This document shows, in pieces, positions 1 to 11,400 of a stretch of DNA of 64,000 nucleotides. Below the pieces are notes generated by a model. That model saw nothing but the letters and a program-made list of their open reading frames with translations. It was not told the origin of the DNA and made no database searches. The translations under genes and the position numbers were made by a program. Source of the DNA: Drosophila persimilis (taxonomy: Eukaryota; Arthropoda; Insecta; Diptera; Drosophilidae); the NCBI RefSeq assembly GCF_003286085.1, contig NW_020825332.1:1483001-1547000 (forward strand), in the 5' to 3' direction. The first letter of the stretch is position 1, and each line of letters starts with the position of its first letter.

Positions 1-447
1 AAGAATCGGTGAAATGTCTCTCTCTCTCTCTGTCTCTCTGTCTCTGTACTATCTGTCTCTCTCTCGCTCTCTCAGTCTCTCTCGCTCTCTCCTTCTCACA
101 TTGTCTCTCTCTCTCTCTGTCTCTCTGCCTAACTCTATCTCTGTCTAAGCTATAATCATCCTAAGCCCATTCAAAAATGAAAAATTAAATTTAAACAAAA
201 AAAAAAAAAAACCAAGAAAACTAAAAACAAAAAATACAACAACTTTGCTCATCCGTTCCGTTTCTTTCGTTTCTCTGTATTCTCCTGATTTTCGTTATAT
301 CTTTGATTTCCTTTTTGATTTATTATTTATTCTCTGTCTATATCTTTCTCTCCCCCGATTTCTGGCAAATCTGTTTCGTTAACCGCCTTTCGTTGACTAT
401 TTATTTTGGATTCCCCTCGGTTCTCTTTTGTTTTTGTGTTTTTTTAG
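1..447. other. Upstream intronic sequence of nAChRbeta1
   Basis: There is no coding sequence here. The first 140 bases are a CT-rich imperfect microsatellite, followed by A-rich sequence and then a T-rich tract that ends in an acceptor AG at 446-447. It is read as the 3' part of the intron before the first visible nAChRbeta1 exon. The exon(s) coding for the initiator and most of the signal peptide must lie left of the window. Confidence 0.75.
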
Positions 448-3140
448 TCAGTGCATCCGAAGATGAAGAGCGCCTGGTGCGTGACCTCTTTCGAGGCTAC
501 AATAAACTCATACGACCCGTACAGAATATGACACAAAAAGTTGGAGTAAGATTTGGTTTGGCGTTCGTACAGCTAATCAATGTCGTAAGTGTTCACAAAA
601 ATCAAATTTGCCAAAAACAAAAAAACAAAACAAAAAAAACCATAAAATAATAAGAATATATCTATAAAAAAAAAATAACAAAAAAAAAAACTAACATTAG
701 TAGAGTGTAAATGTATTTTAAACAAGAAGTTCTTTAGTTTCGTTAACGCCACACACACACACACACACACACCGACACACACCCACACACAAACACCAAC
801 ACAAGCAAACCGCCCGCCCAGCCACGCCCATGTTTAAGTTAATGGGCCTGGCATGGTAGGGCAGCAGTCGTGGAAGCATCCCAAAGTTTATGAGTTTTGT
901 TTTTTGAAAATTTATTTTATGCTTTGTAAATAATTACGTACACCGTTGCCTTGACTTTGACATTGTCTTTGTGTATGTTTCGTAGTGCTGAAGAAATACA
1001 GTTACAAGCCAAATACTAATACGAATACTAACCCTAAAGAACTAAGATTAAACAAGCAAACAAAACTAACCAACTAACTAACAAAACTAAGAGTTAACCA
1101 AATGCGAAATAATTGTCTTAACTATCCCTTCCCGCCCACTCTCTCTCTCTCTCAAAACCAACCAAAAACTCGATTCGATTTCGATTCGTTTCGAATCTCC
1201 AATACAAATCGTTATCGTAATCGTACTCGTACTCGTACTCGTCCTCGTACCGTTATCTCTCACGTAACCACCACTCAACCAAAAACCACCAAAAAACCAC
1301 CAAAAACCACCATCAACCATGATATCACCACAATCAAAAACCGATCAAATACAAACGAATTCCCGAACCGAACCGTACCGAACCGAATCAAGAATGAGAA
1401 AAATCAAATTATGAAATCAAACGTTTGGTTACGTTTGGTTTGGTACGACTACCAGCTGCAGTGGGATGAGGCCGACTACGGCGGCATCGGGGTGCTCCGT
1501 CTGCCCCCCGACAAGGTTTGGAAGCCGGACATTGTGCTCTTCAATAAGTGAGTAAATGGCCATTATAAAACGTATGTTACTAGTACTCCAGACTCTCTCT
1601 CTCTCTCTCTGTCTCTCTCTCGCTCAACTCTGTACACTAACCAACCAAATAAAGAAAAAAAAAGAAAAATGAGAAAAGAAAAGAAAAGAAAAAAAAGTAG
1701 TAGGCGAAAGTAATCCACAGCTTTGCGGCGACCTTTCTCGTACTTCCATATAACCGAAGACTAACATTTACATTTATTCCCTACCCCACGACAGCGCCGA
1801 TGGCAACTACGAGGTCCGCTACAAGTCCAACGTGCTCATCTATCCCACTGGCGAGGTGCTGTGGGTGCCGCCGGCCATCTACCAGAGCTCCTGCACCATC
1901 GATGTCACCTACTTCCCGTTCGACCAGCAGACCTGCATCATGAAGTTCGGCTCGTGGACCTTCAACGGCGATCAGGTGTCGCTGGCCCTCTACAACAACA
2001 AGAACTTTGTCGATCTATCCGATTACTGGAAGTCGGGCACGTGGGACATCATCGAGGTGCCCGCGTACCTCAATGTCTACGACGGGGACAGCACCCATCC
2101 CACCGAGACGGACATCACCTTCTACATCATCATTCGGCGCAAGACCCTCTTCTACACGGTCAATTTGATCCTGCCCACGGTGCTGATTTCCTTCCTCTGT
2201 GTGCTGGTCTTCTATCTGCCAGCCGAGGCGGGCGAAAAGGTTTGTTTAACGGGCGAAAAGTCCCTCTGTACTGGATATTGATCTGGATACGTCCCTTCCC
2301 TTCCCAGGTAACCCTTGGCATTAGTATTCTCCTGTCACTGGTTGTGTTCCTGTTGCTCGTGTCGAAAATTCTGCCGCCCACATCGCTGGTGCTGCCACTG
2401 ATCGCCAAGTATCTGCTATTCACCTTCATCATGAACACGGTCTCCATTCTGGTGACGGTGATCATCATCAACTGGAACTTCCGCGGTCCGCGCACCCACC
2501 GCATGCCCATGTACATACGCTCGGTGTTTCTGCACTATCTGCCGGCGCTGCTGTTCATGAAGCGTCCGAGGAAGACCCGCCTCCGCTGGATGATGGAAAT
2601 GCCGGGCATGAGCATGCCCGCACATCCGCATCCCTCGTACGGCTCGCCGGCCGAGCTGCCCAAGCATATCAGCGCCATCGGTGGCAAGCAGTCCAAAATG
2701 GAGGTCATGGAGCTGTCCGACTTGCATCATCCGAACTGCAAGATCAACCGGAAGGTCAACAGCGGCGCCGAGCTGGGCCTAGGCGACGGCTGTCGTCGCG
2801 AGAGCGAGTCCTCCGACTCTATTCTGCTCTCGCCCGAGGCGAGCAAGGCCACCGAGGCGGTTGAGTTCATAGCCGAACATTTGCGCAACGAGGATCTTTA
2901 CATACAGGTGAGTGTGAGCCAGCCAGAGTGTGTGCAGCATCGGTGTACATTTAATATCTTCTACTTATGGTGTAGACCCGCGAGGATTGGAAGTACGTGG
3001 CCATGGTGATCGATCGCCTGCAGTTGTACATCTTCTTTATTGTGACAACGGCCGGCACGGTTGGCATTCTCATGGATGCCCCACATATCTTCGAGTACGT
3101 CGATCAGGATCGCATTATCGAGATCTACAGGGGAAAGTAA
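448..3140 (+). CDS. nAChRbeta1: Nicotinic acetylcholine receptor subunit beta1 (5' partial)
   Basis: This is a non-alpha subunit of the pentameric acetylcholine-gated cation channel of neuronal membranes (Drosophila ARD). Coding exons are 448-584, 1393-1547, 1795-2239, 2308-2907 and 2976-3140, all with GT/AG borders and consistent phases, giving 499 residues that begin at the end of the signal peptide (..[10 protein letters not shown]). Visible parts are the ligand-binding domain, a Cys-loop with two Cys 13 residues apart ([15 protein letters not shown]), four membrane segments (TM1 begins [13 protein letters not shown]2 [19 protein letters not shown]3 [17 protein letters not shown]4 [14 protein letters not shown]) and a TM3-TM4 cytoplasmic loop with a Ser-rich stretch. 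No vicinal Cys pair is seen in loop C, as expected for a beta-type subunit. The protein ends EIYRGK. An intron falls exactly before TM2. Only the initiator exon is missing, so the gene appears intact. Identification rests on near-identity to the remembered D. melanogaster protein. Confidence 0.97.
585..1392 (+). other. Intron of nAChRbeta1 with simple repeats
   Basis: This 808-base intron has donor GTAAGT and acceptor AATCAAG. It contains a CA microsatellite near 751-790, a TCGTAC-type repeat near 1217-1250 and ACCGA-type repeats near 1368-1390. There is no clear polypyrimidine tract directly before the acceptor. Confidence 0.85.
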
Positions 3141-3393
3141 GGAGGCATTTAGCTCGGCTCGGGGACGGGCCAAACTGAAAATGGTTAACAGCATTGCAAA
3201 CGCAACAATAATAAGCAAAAGACAAGACAAGACAAGAGAAGACAAGAGTGGAGAAAAACAATGAGAAAATTGCAACAATTAAAGCGGATTTTTAGAATTT
3301 ACTAATTAAACGAAAACGAAAACTAAACGAATAATGGCTTGAGCAAAATAACACACTAATACAACTAACTAACGTAAACGTAAGCGTTAAAGA

Positions 3394-3425
<32 letters not shown>

Positions 3426-3868
3426 GAAGTGGCACTCTGTGGGGAGGGGAGGGAGTACGCGTACACTAACTAAAAACTAAAACAAAAACTAAAACTAAAT
3501 GCAAATAGTTATTCAACCAGCAAGAACAAATGTTTAACAATTAAATCAAAACAACAACCTAGTGGAATTGTGCGTAACTTTATAATTTTAATAACGAAAC
3601 TTAGCTAATATATATACTAAAATCTAGACGGAGAGTTTAAGTTTAAGTGCTATAATACACGCAAGGGTGGAGTGGATGTGTTGTTTTTTTTTTCTCCAGA
3701 ACTTTGTTATGTTGAAGTCACCCTAAACTTAAGTAAAACAATTTTACATTTAAGCAAAAGGAAAATCACACAGAATTTCACAATTTGTAAATGCTTCACA
3801 ATCGATCACGGCTCCAGCTACCATAAGGAGAGCCCCCCTCACCCCAAACCAAACGAAAAGCCAATAAA
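3141..3868 (+). other. Probable 3' UTR of nAChRbeta1
   Basis: A/T-rich non-coding sequence follows the TAA stop. It includes a CA microsatellite (about 3393-3422) and many AACTAA-type words. The first good poly(A) signal, AATAAA, is at 3863-3868. The UTR extent is inferred from that signal only. Confidence 0.45.
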
Positions 3869-4712
3869 AATGCAAAGTTAATTAATAGAGAGAAAAATGT
3901 TGTGTTGCCATCAAGCATACGCCGCGTGTTACGCGCTCGGAAAATCGTATTTGAGTGCCTGTGATTTTATTGACCATTTGCGGGAATGTCGATTCAAATG
4001 GGAATCAGTTGTGGCTGATGCAGGGAGATATTTATGGAATGGGAGAAGCCAATTATGTAAGCACGATTCTGAAAACATCTTGGCCATATGTGGCTCTCCG
4101 CTTTGGCGTTACTGTAAAATCATAAAAATTCGCACATTAATCATCCGCCCACGTACAGGCTGGTGTGTGAATTCTGTCATCTCCAATCGGAGGCCGGAGA
4201 TAGCCCAGGGGTAAGACTAATGAACTAAACACACAGCCAGGAATTCCCTGTTGCCCCGAGGTTCCTGGTTGCTGGGGGGCCAGGGGCTGGGGCTTCATAA
4301 TTAAATCACACACAAAAACCAACAGAAAGCCTAGGCTAAGCCAGAAGGCAGAAGGCAGCTTAAAAAACTAAAAAACTAACTAGTACGCGCTGTTATTGAC
4401 TTACAATCGCCGCTGATTACCAAGCAACAACAGCAGCAACAGCAACCACAGAAGATACGCGAGTACCAGTACGTGTTCAGATACAATATCTATCTGAATA
4501 TCTGCTGTGGCTATGCTATGTACAGCTTCACCTATGGCTACATCAAAGGTTGCAGCATCACGACGATGACGATGACGACGACGACGACGACTGGGCCAAA
4601 ACTAGTCTCGTCTTGGCTGACTCAAAGCCTCGGCATGTGTCCGACCGAAACGCCGCGCCGCAACGCTTAGGGGCTGCTCTGGCTCTGGCTATGGCTCTGG
4701 CTCCGGCTTTGG
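3869..4712. other. Intergenic, nAChRbeta1 to CG15021-like gene
   Basis: I see no gene here. Short open frames lack signal peptides, splice pattern or known motifs. A GAC/ACG trinucleotide run lies near 4561-4592, and GGCTCT/CTGGCT repeats (about 4676-4706) sit directly before the next TATA box. Confidence 0.6.
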
Positions 4713-4750
4713 TATAAATGCGCCAAGGGAGAACATTTGGGCATCATTCG
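4713..4750 (+). promoter_or_regulatory. Core promoter of the CG15021-like gene
   Basis: TATAAA is at 4713-4718. An initiator-like TCATT has its A at 4746, 33 bases downstream. The spacing is typical of Drosophila TATA/Inr promoters. Confidence 0.7.
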
Positions 4751-4978
4751 ATTTTCTGATTTTGCAACGAAGACGTCGCTGGCATCCCGCCTTCGACATC
4801 GACATCGGCATCGGCATCGTCCCAGCTCCAGGTTTTTTTTTTTTTTTCTGTTGCTCGTCTAGACGGCTCGTCAGGCGAAACCGGTAATATTTCGGCTTCG
4901 TTTCGATTCGTGTGAGTGTGTGTGTGTGATATTTTTTTTCGGAAAACTCGGAAAATCCGAGTTGGAAACCCAGCAGAA

Positions 4979-6384
4979 ATGGTGAGTCCGCTTGAGCTAC
5001 CCGCCCGAACCGGGAAGTGTTGACTGATGCCCCCCCCCCCCCCCCCCCCCTCCCGATCTGATCTCTGTTGCAGCGCTGTCTCCTGCCCCTGGTGGCCGCG
5101 CTGCTCGTCGCGGCCGGCGTCCACGCGGATGTCTCCCACCTGGACACGGATCTGCAAGAGGACGGCTACCACTACAAGCAGCCATCGGTGCCCTTCCCAC
5201 CGCCTGGCTCCGGCAATGAGATCGACGATTCGGGCATAGGACCGGGTCCAGCTCCTTCGGCGCCAGGACCCTCCTATGGACCGCCTCAGACGCAGCCGCC
5301 GCCGCCGCCACCTCGTCCTCAGCCCACAGCACCGGCTCCTTCTTACGGCCCGCCTCAGACCCAGCCGCCACGCCCTCAGCCGCAGCCCACACAGCCTGCG
5401 CCCTCGTATGGGCCTCCCCAGACGCAGCCACCTCCACCTCCACCACCGCGTCCTCAGCCCACACAACCAGCTCCATCCTATGGTCCTCCCCAGAAACAGC
5501 CGCCACGCCCACAGCCCCAGCCTCAACCGCAGCCGCAGCCCACTCAGCCAGCGCCGTCTTACGGACCTCCCCAGACGCAGCCGCCACCACCACCACGCCC
5601 ACAGCCCCCATCCCCACAGCCTGGACCGGAGTACCTGCCTCCTGATCAGCCCAAGCCTCGTCCCACACCACCGCGCCCACAACCACCACCGCCAAGACCA
5701 CAGCCCCAGCCCAAGCCTGAATATGGGCCCCCATCAAGGCCGCAACCGCAGCCACAGCCCACTCCCGGATACGGGCCACCACCAAGGCCGCAGCCGCAGC
5801 CACAGCCTCAGCCGCAACCCACTCCCGGATACGGACCACCACCAAGGCCGCAGCCGCAGCCGCAGCCTCAACCTCAGCCACAGCCCAGTCCCGGATACGG
5901 GCCGCCACCATCCCCGCCGGGACCAGCTCCCACAGCTCCAGCTCCATCGTATGGGCCACCACAAACGCAGCCACCTCGTCCACAACCACCACGCCCACAG
6001 CCGCCACGCCCACAACCTCCTCAGCCTCAGCCACAGCCTGGATCTGAGTATCTTCCACCACAGGGAGAGAATGAGGTGACGCCTTCGCAGCCCCAGCCAA
6101 CGGCTCCAGTTCCGGACTATAACCCACCACCCGGCCCTACTTACCAGCCACGCCCACCTGCACCGCCCGCACCACCTGCACCCACATACCAGCCACGCCC
6201 ACCTGCACCACCCGCACCACCCGCCCCGCCAGCACCCACATATCAGCCCCGTCCTCCAGCACCGCCCGCACCACCCACCCAGGAGTACGGACCACCGCCA
6301 ACCAGCCCCGGAGAGGAGGTGGCGGGCTCCCTGGGACCCGATGGCTACAACTACAACAAGCCTGCCAAGCCGTTCACCTTCTAG
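4979..6384 (+). CDS. CG15021: Secreted Pro/Gln-rich GYR/YLP-type protein, CG15021-like
   Basis: The coding exons are the bare ATG at 4979-4981 and 5074-6384, separated by a 92-base intron (GTGAGT...TTGCAG). The 437-residue product begins MRCLLPLVAALLVAAGVHA, a signal peptide, and the mature chain starts DVSHLDTDLQEDGYHYKQP. The middle is dominated by PSYGPPQTQPP and RPQP repeats with two EYLPP motifs, then TYQPRPPAPPAPP repeats. The C-terminus is DGYNYNKPAKPFTF. It resembles my recollection of D. melanogaster CG15021 from the signal peptide to the last residues. The likely role is a structural protein of the extracellular cuticle; no enzymatic motif is seen. The open frame continues upstream of the acceptor, but the ATG-only exon agrees with all neighbouring genes. 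AATAAA at 6489-6494 gives a short 3' UTR. Confidence 0.88.
5030..5050 (+). repeat. Poly-C run of 21 bases inside an intron
   Basis: An uninterrupted C run lies between donor and acceptor of the first intron of the CG15021-like gene, acting as a shifted polypyrimidine tract. Its length is likely to vary, or to be misread by sequencing. Confidence 0.85.
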
Positions 6385-6488
6385 GCCTAAAATGATTTTT
6401 TTTTTTCGTATAATTCTGTACGCGTACTCGTATGTTTAGCCACAAATTGGACCCCACCCCAAACTCCCCGCGAAGAGATCAATTTCCA

Positions 6489-6494
6489 AATAAA
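6489..6494 (+). terminator. Poly(A) signal of the CG15021-like gene
   Basis: A canonical AATAAA lies 105 bases after the stop codon. Confidence 0.6.
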
Positions 6495-6734
6495 AGACAC
6501 AAATCTACACCAAAAACCAAAACCAAAGCCAAAGCCACTTGTTGGATAAATATCACTCACTCGGGGGATTCGTCGGTCAATGTCCAAGCGATGCTGTCGG
6601 CCTTCTGTGGCGTTACGTCTGACAGGCGAGGCGCCGGCGAGGAGGAGATTCACGGGCGACGGTCATTAGAGCCGGGGAGATGGCACCGGCCAAATATCAG
6701 CGGTTCAAGTGCAATCGCAATCGCCTGAATCTCT

Positions 6735-6775
6735 CCTGTGGTCGGTCGGTCGGTCGGTTGGTCGGTCGTTCTGTC
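6735..6775. repeat. GTCG/GGTC tetranucleotide microsatellite
   Basis: Imperfect tandem GGTC units. A related GTCA/CAGT array lies at about 7228-7270. Confidence 0.75.
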
Positions 6776-7227
6776 CAGCTGGTAGGTCAAATCAATCAAA
6801 CCGGGGGCGCCATAAATCAGACGAGTTGTCGTCGTCGTCGTTCCACAGGCGGAAATTCCGAGAGCTTCAAGCTGCCGTGAACGTTCTCTCAGGTTAGCCA
6901 ATGTTTACTTTATGCTTTGTCGAATCTATAAACCTATTATGACTATATGCACTTTTATAAGTACATATATATGAAAGCCCATAACGACTGCAATTGCCAG
7001 AGAGCCATAGCTATAAGTATAGCCATAGCCGTAGCCATAGCCGGTAACTGCAATGGCAACATTAAGTCGGCTCTCCGTACATGGCAGCCTTCAAGGTGCC
7101 AGCCGTCTGTGTGCCCCCAGTTTGAGCCAAAAAATAAATATGAACGAGCGGATCGATCGCTCAACGCAGAGCGATCAACGCTGATCGCCGATCAAACGAC
7201 TCTATTCCCACAAGCTGTCGCCCGGCA

Positions 7228-7270
7228 GACAGTCAGTCAGTCAATCTGTCAGTCAGTCGGTCAGTCAGTC
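7228..7270. repeat. CAGT tetranucleotide microsatellite
   Basis: Imperfect tandem CAGT units with occasional substitutions. Confidence 0.75.
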
Positions 7271-7384
7271 TTCGGGTTCATCAGTCATTTACTCAATATG
7301 TCCGTCGCTTAGTCAATAAATTGTCTGGTAGCCATGGCAACTTCATTAGGCTGCCCAAAAAATATAAAAATAAATAAGAAAAAC

Positions 7385-7388
7385 TGCA

Positions 7389-7419
<31 letters not shown>

Positions 7420-7421
7420 GC
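7385..7421. repeat. CAG trinucleotide repeat
   Basis: A run of GCA/CAG units in non-coding sequence. It gives poly-Cys or poly-Ser frames that are not genes. Confidence 0.8.
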
Positions 7422-8446
7422 ATTGTGCAACAATTTTCCACTCTTGGTTGCATAGGGCTCGGGCTGCCCAGTCCGTGGGGGCATGCTACTAATTACATAA
7501 GCATACTACACGAAAACGGCCTTCAATATTGCTGGACTCGGAATCGGACTCGGACTCGGATTCCTAGCGCCCTAGCGCTGTCCGACCGACTGCCCGACCG
7601 ACCGACCCAACGGATTGCCATTTGATTAACGTCTTAACGAGTGGCTTGGGTGTGATTTATGTTGTTAACGCGGCTGCGGCTCTCTGCAGCAGCTGCACTC
7701 AGACTCTTTGCCTTTTTGCGTGATTTATGATTACAGCATATCGCAGTCGCGTACTTGTGGCACTTGAAAAGATTTCGGGCCTGACAAAAGATTCGCCACG
7801 CATTGTTTGCTTTGTGCTTCGATAATTAAGTGAGATGTTTTTCAGATAGATTCATGCATATGTATGTATATTCGATGGTGACCCCATCTGTGAAATAGTT
7901 TTAGATATAGAAGCTGAAAATCAATAACAAGAACAAGTTCATTTTGCAGGTAATCAACCTAACCTGCTGACCTTAGCTAATTTCACAGATGCTTCCCCGC
8001 TTCCCCGCTAGCGCTGGGAGATGACAAACGTTGTTTCTGTTTCTGTGAGAGCCCATCCGGGTGTAAATTTCCCAAACAAGTTATTAATATTCTGTCGGTT
8101 CTGTAGTCATTGGCGCGCCGTCAAACGAATCAAACAACACGCAAATGTAAATGCGAGTATTAAATATTAAATCATTCTATATACGAAAACAAGCCAACAA
8201 ATAATTCTTACCCGAGGGCGAAATTCCCATTCCCATCCCATTCCATCCCATCCACCTTCTTCGTCGTCGTCGTCGTCGATCATCTCAAATTTCTAATTAA
8301 TTCTTCAAAAATAATTCCGACAGCAGCTAATCGAAATTATTAATGGACAAATTATAATTATGACTTAATAGACATTCAATAAAGTCACAGAGAGTGATTT
8401 ATGCCGACGCCATACGACCGCAGGGAGAGAACGAACACCTGTTTCC

Positions 8447-8471
8447 ACTCCACTCCACTCCACTCCACTCA
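8447..8471. repeat. CCACT pentanucleotide repeat
   Basis: Five perfect CCACT units. Confidence 0.85.
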
Positions 8472-11400
8472 AATCACATTACGCATACGCAATGTGATCC
8501 ACGTCAAAATGGGTTTGTGCATTGCGTTTTGCCGGGCCACTTCACTTGACTCTCTTGTAAATCAATCACAGGCGAAATTGCCCTTGGCATCGTTTCGTCT
8601 GTTCGGTTTTTTTTCTTTCTATTCTTCTCTCACATTTGTAGTGTTTTTTTGTCTGCTGTCTTTGTCTGTCTGGTACAAAGAAAAAAGGCAGCACTCGCAA
8701 CGCATTTAAACGGTTTCCAGCAAACATTGCGTACGATGATTTGTGTAGACGGGGCCCAGGCCCAAAGAAATATGAAATGTTCAAGTGGAGCAGCCGTTAA
8801 GCCTGTACAGAGCGGCAAAAAACTACAGAAATCATTCACGCATGCAACTGGTCGGCTGTGGGCTTGCACAAGCCACCCCCGAGTGGCCAGCAGAAACGTA
8901 TGCCTCTGGTTTGGTTTTAGCCAAAAATGTAGACAATATTAAAGGCATACTTTAAGAGAATTTCGTACTTTGGTTGAGTTTTAAGCTAAGCGAAAGCCAT
9001 TTTGATGGAGCTTTGATTTAGACTTAAAGTTGCGCTTTTAAGTCGGGTAAAGCTTTCAGCCGTATTTACTGGTTCTCAACAAAATACATCGATAGAAAAG
9101 CTTATAAAAAATCTATAAAATATCTTATTATATTATATTTAAGTAAATATATTTATTCGCTTTCCAGCAGGCATCCTAAGTATTATAATCTGTATAATAC
9201 AAATTTATTTTTGATTTTTTGTTTTTAATAATTAAAATCGGGAAAAACTTTTATTTTTACTTAGTAACAAACAAAACTTGAACAAAATGTTTCTTACATT
9301 TTTTTGTTTATAAAAATTGAAGATTTTATACCAAACCCATTAATTTGTAGCTGTAACTTTTCCCCAGACTCCTCTTCCTTTAAAATATATATAAATTAAG
9401 TTTGTATTTTTTATTTTTATAATAATATTATGTTTAATGCATGATCTATTTTTCAGAATTATATTATAATTTCTCAAAATTTTTTTATAAGTCTATAATT
9501 GAATAATGATTTTTATTATCAAACTATAAAGAAATGTATGAAACCATTTCTTTCAAAAAAATTGGTTGAGTTTAAAAATTACGTGGCTGTTCTTATTCCA
9601 AAAAAGTAGGTCATATTTTTCGACTTTGATATTTTTTTGTACCCCGTAACTTTTATTTGGGATCTCTGCTTTCCATAGCATACCGATTGGGAGACTCTTT
9701 AATAAATAATTATTGTGATACCTTACAGATTATTGAGTGGAAAAGGTGCCCCCTATTGTTTCTGTAATTCCCAAATCTCTGCCTCTTAAGGTTAACCGCT
9801 TCTTTGCCTTCGCCATCAATTTTTAAATAAATTCCCATGAATCTCCGTACAAAATCAAAGCAATTCGATGCAATCCAAGTGATGTCTCAATTAATGGCTC
9901 TGCATGCAAAATAAATAGGTTTCTGCATAATTCATTTGCTGCTACTCGCACCACTTCCTCATCCGATTGACCGACATTGCCCCTAGCCCCTAGCCCCTAC
10001 ATAAGCCCTCCCCTGCCCTGGGCGCAGTCTAGGTTCAGGTTCAGGTTCAGGCTATGATTCAGGCGTCGCATGCTCGAATCGCATTAACAATAAATTAATC
10101 AATTGCTTAATAGATGTTTAACAACTGTTAACCTTCCTGGCGAGCATTCGAAGTGGTTGCAGATAAATCAAATAAATCTCTGAGAGCAACAACAATCACC
10201 ACGATTTGCTGGCGATTGGCAGCAGCAGCGAATATTTTGATTAAACGTTGCGATTCTTGAGCGTGAACAAAATCGTTTAGCTGCCAAAATTGGCAATTAC
10301 TCGCTGCCGCACAGCCACAGCCACAGCCACTCGTGGCCATAATGAATGCCCAGACAACAATACCGCTTAGCCTTTTGGCCCAAACGTGCGTGGATGAAAG
10401 CAACGATAAGGAGTCACAGGGGTAGGTAGGATGATTGCCTTTGCGGATTTGCAGATGGCTGTGGGCGCCAGTGATTAGCATAATACCAAGGCATTCGCAT
10501 GCTCTATTAAAATTAAAATTTAATTACAAAATCGAACAAAAACGCCAACATTAATCAGAGGCAGGCGACACGCACAGCACAACATAGATGCATGGCAAAT
10601 ACTATCCATAGAGGCGACAAATATGAAGACACTCGAGCGATCCAATCCGGTCCAGTTCGATCGATTCATTCACAGACAAAAAGCAGCCCCAGAAGGCGGC
10701 TTTGTCACGCAAATTTTTGTCCGCTTCTGACTGACTGACTGACTGAATGCTGGCTGGTGGCTGGTGGCTGGTGTCTTTTGGCCTGTGGCCTGTGTGGCTG
10801 CTGCTGGTGTGAAGCTATTAACGGCAAATAGTCGTCGTCCCTCGATGTGGGTCGTTGTGTCTTGAGCACTGACAGCACTTGTCAAACCAATCCATAATAG
10901 ATGTCAAAACATCAGCAGCAACATCGTCGAATCCGAATGTAGCCGAACGCAGTGACAATGGACAAACTTCAGTTTGGACAAAATGCAAATGCAGAATCGG
11001 AGAGTCAACACAAAGAGGCAATCCAATCCGATTGAAAAGGCAAAATACACACTGGTTAATCCAATGCTTACAATCTCTTTACAAATTTTGACCTTGGCCT
11101 TACACGCTGGCGAGCAAACAAAGCGCAGCAAACGGCATCTCCACATCGAAAACAATGTCATAGCAGTTAGTTCAACACACACACAAGGGACACACAATCG
11201 ACAAACAAGAGATACAAATGTATCTAGTGGATGGGGCGCCGATGCCACAGGCATTGACTCACTGCAGATGAACAGGCCAAGAATCTTACAACCATCGCGT
11301 TGGCAGACAGAGCGGCGGGCCGCAACAAGAACCCTCATCATCGTCAAGATAATCATCGTCATTATCGTTTTGCCAAAATCCAAATAAAATCAACAAAAAA

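Noticed and set aside
1861..3009. 382-codon frame through part of nAChRbeta1
   Set aside because: It is out of frame in the first exon and enters the true receptor frame only after 2308; the real gene is explained by splicing.
4997..6130. Long minus-strand frames opposite the CG15021-like gene
   Set aside because: Val/Ala/Glu or Arg/Trp/Leu-rich shadows of the CCN/CAG-rich coding strand, with no start context or motif.
7384..7421. Poly-Cys and poly-Ser frames at the CAG repeat
   Set aside because: They result from a trinucleotide microsatellite in non-coding DNA.
10128..11387. Several overlapping 70-160 codon frames on both strands
   Set aside because: No consistent codon pattern, signal peptide, domain or splice structure; frames overlap on opposite strands.
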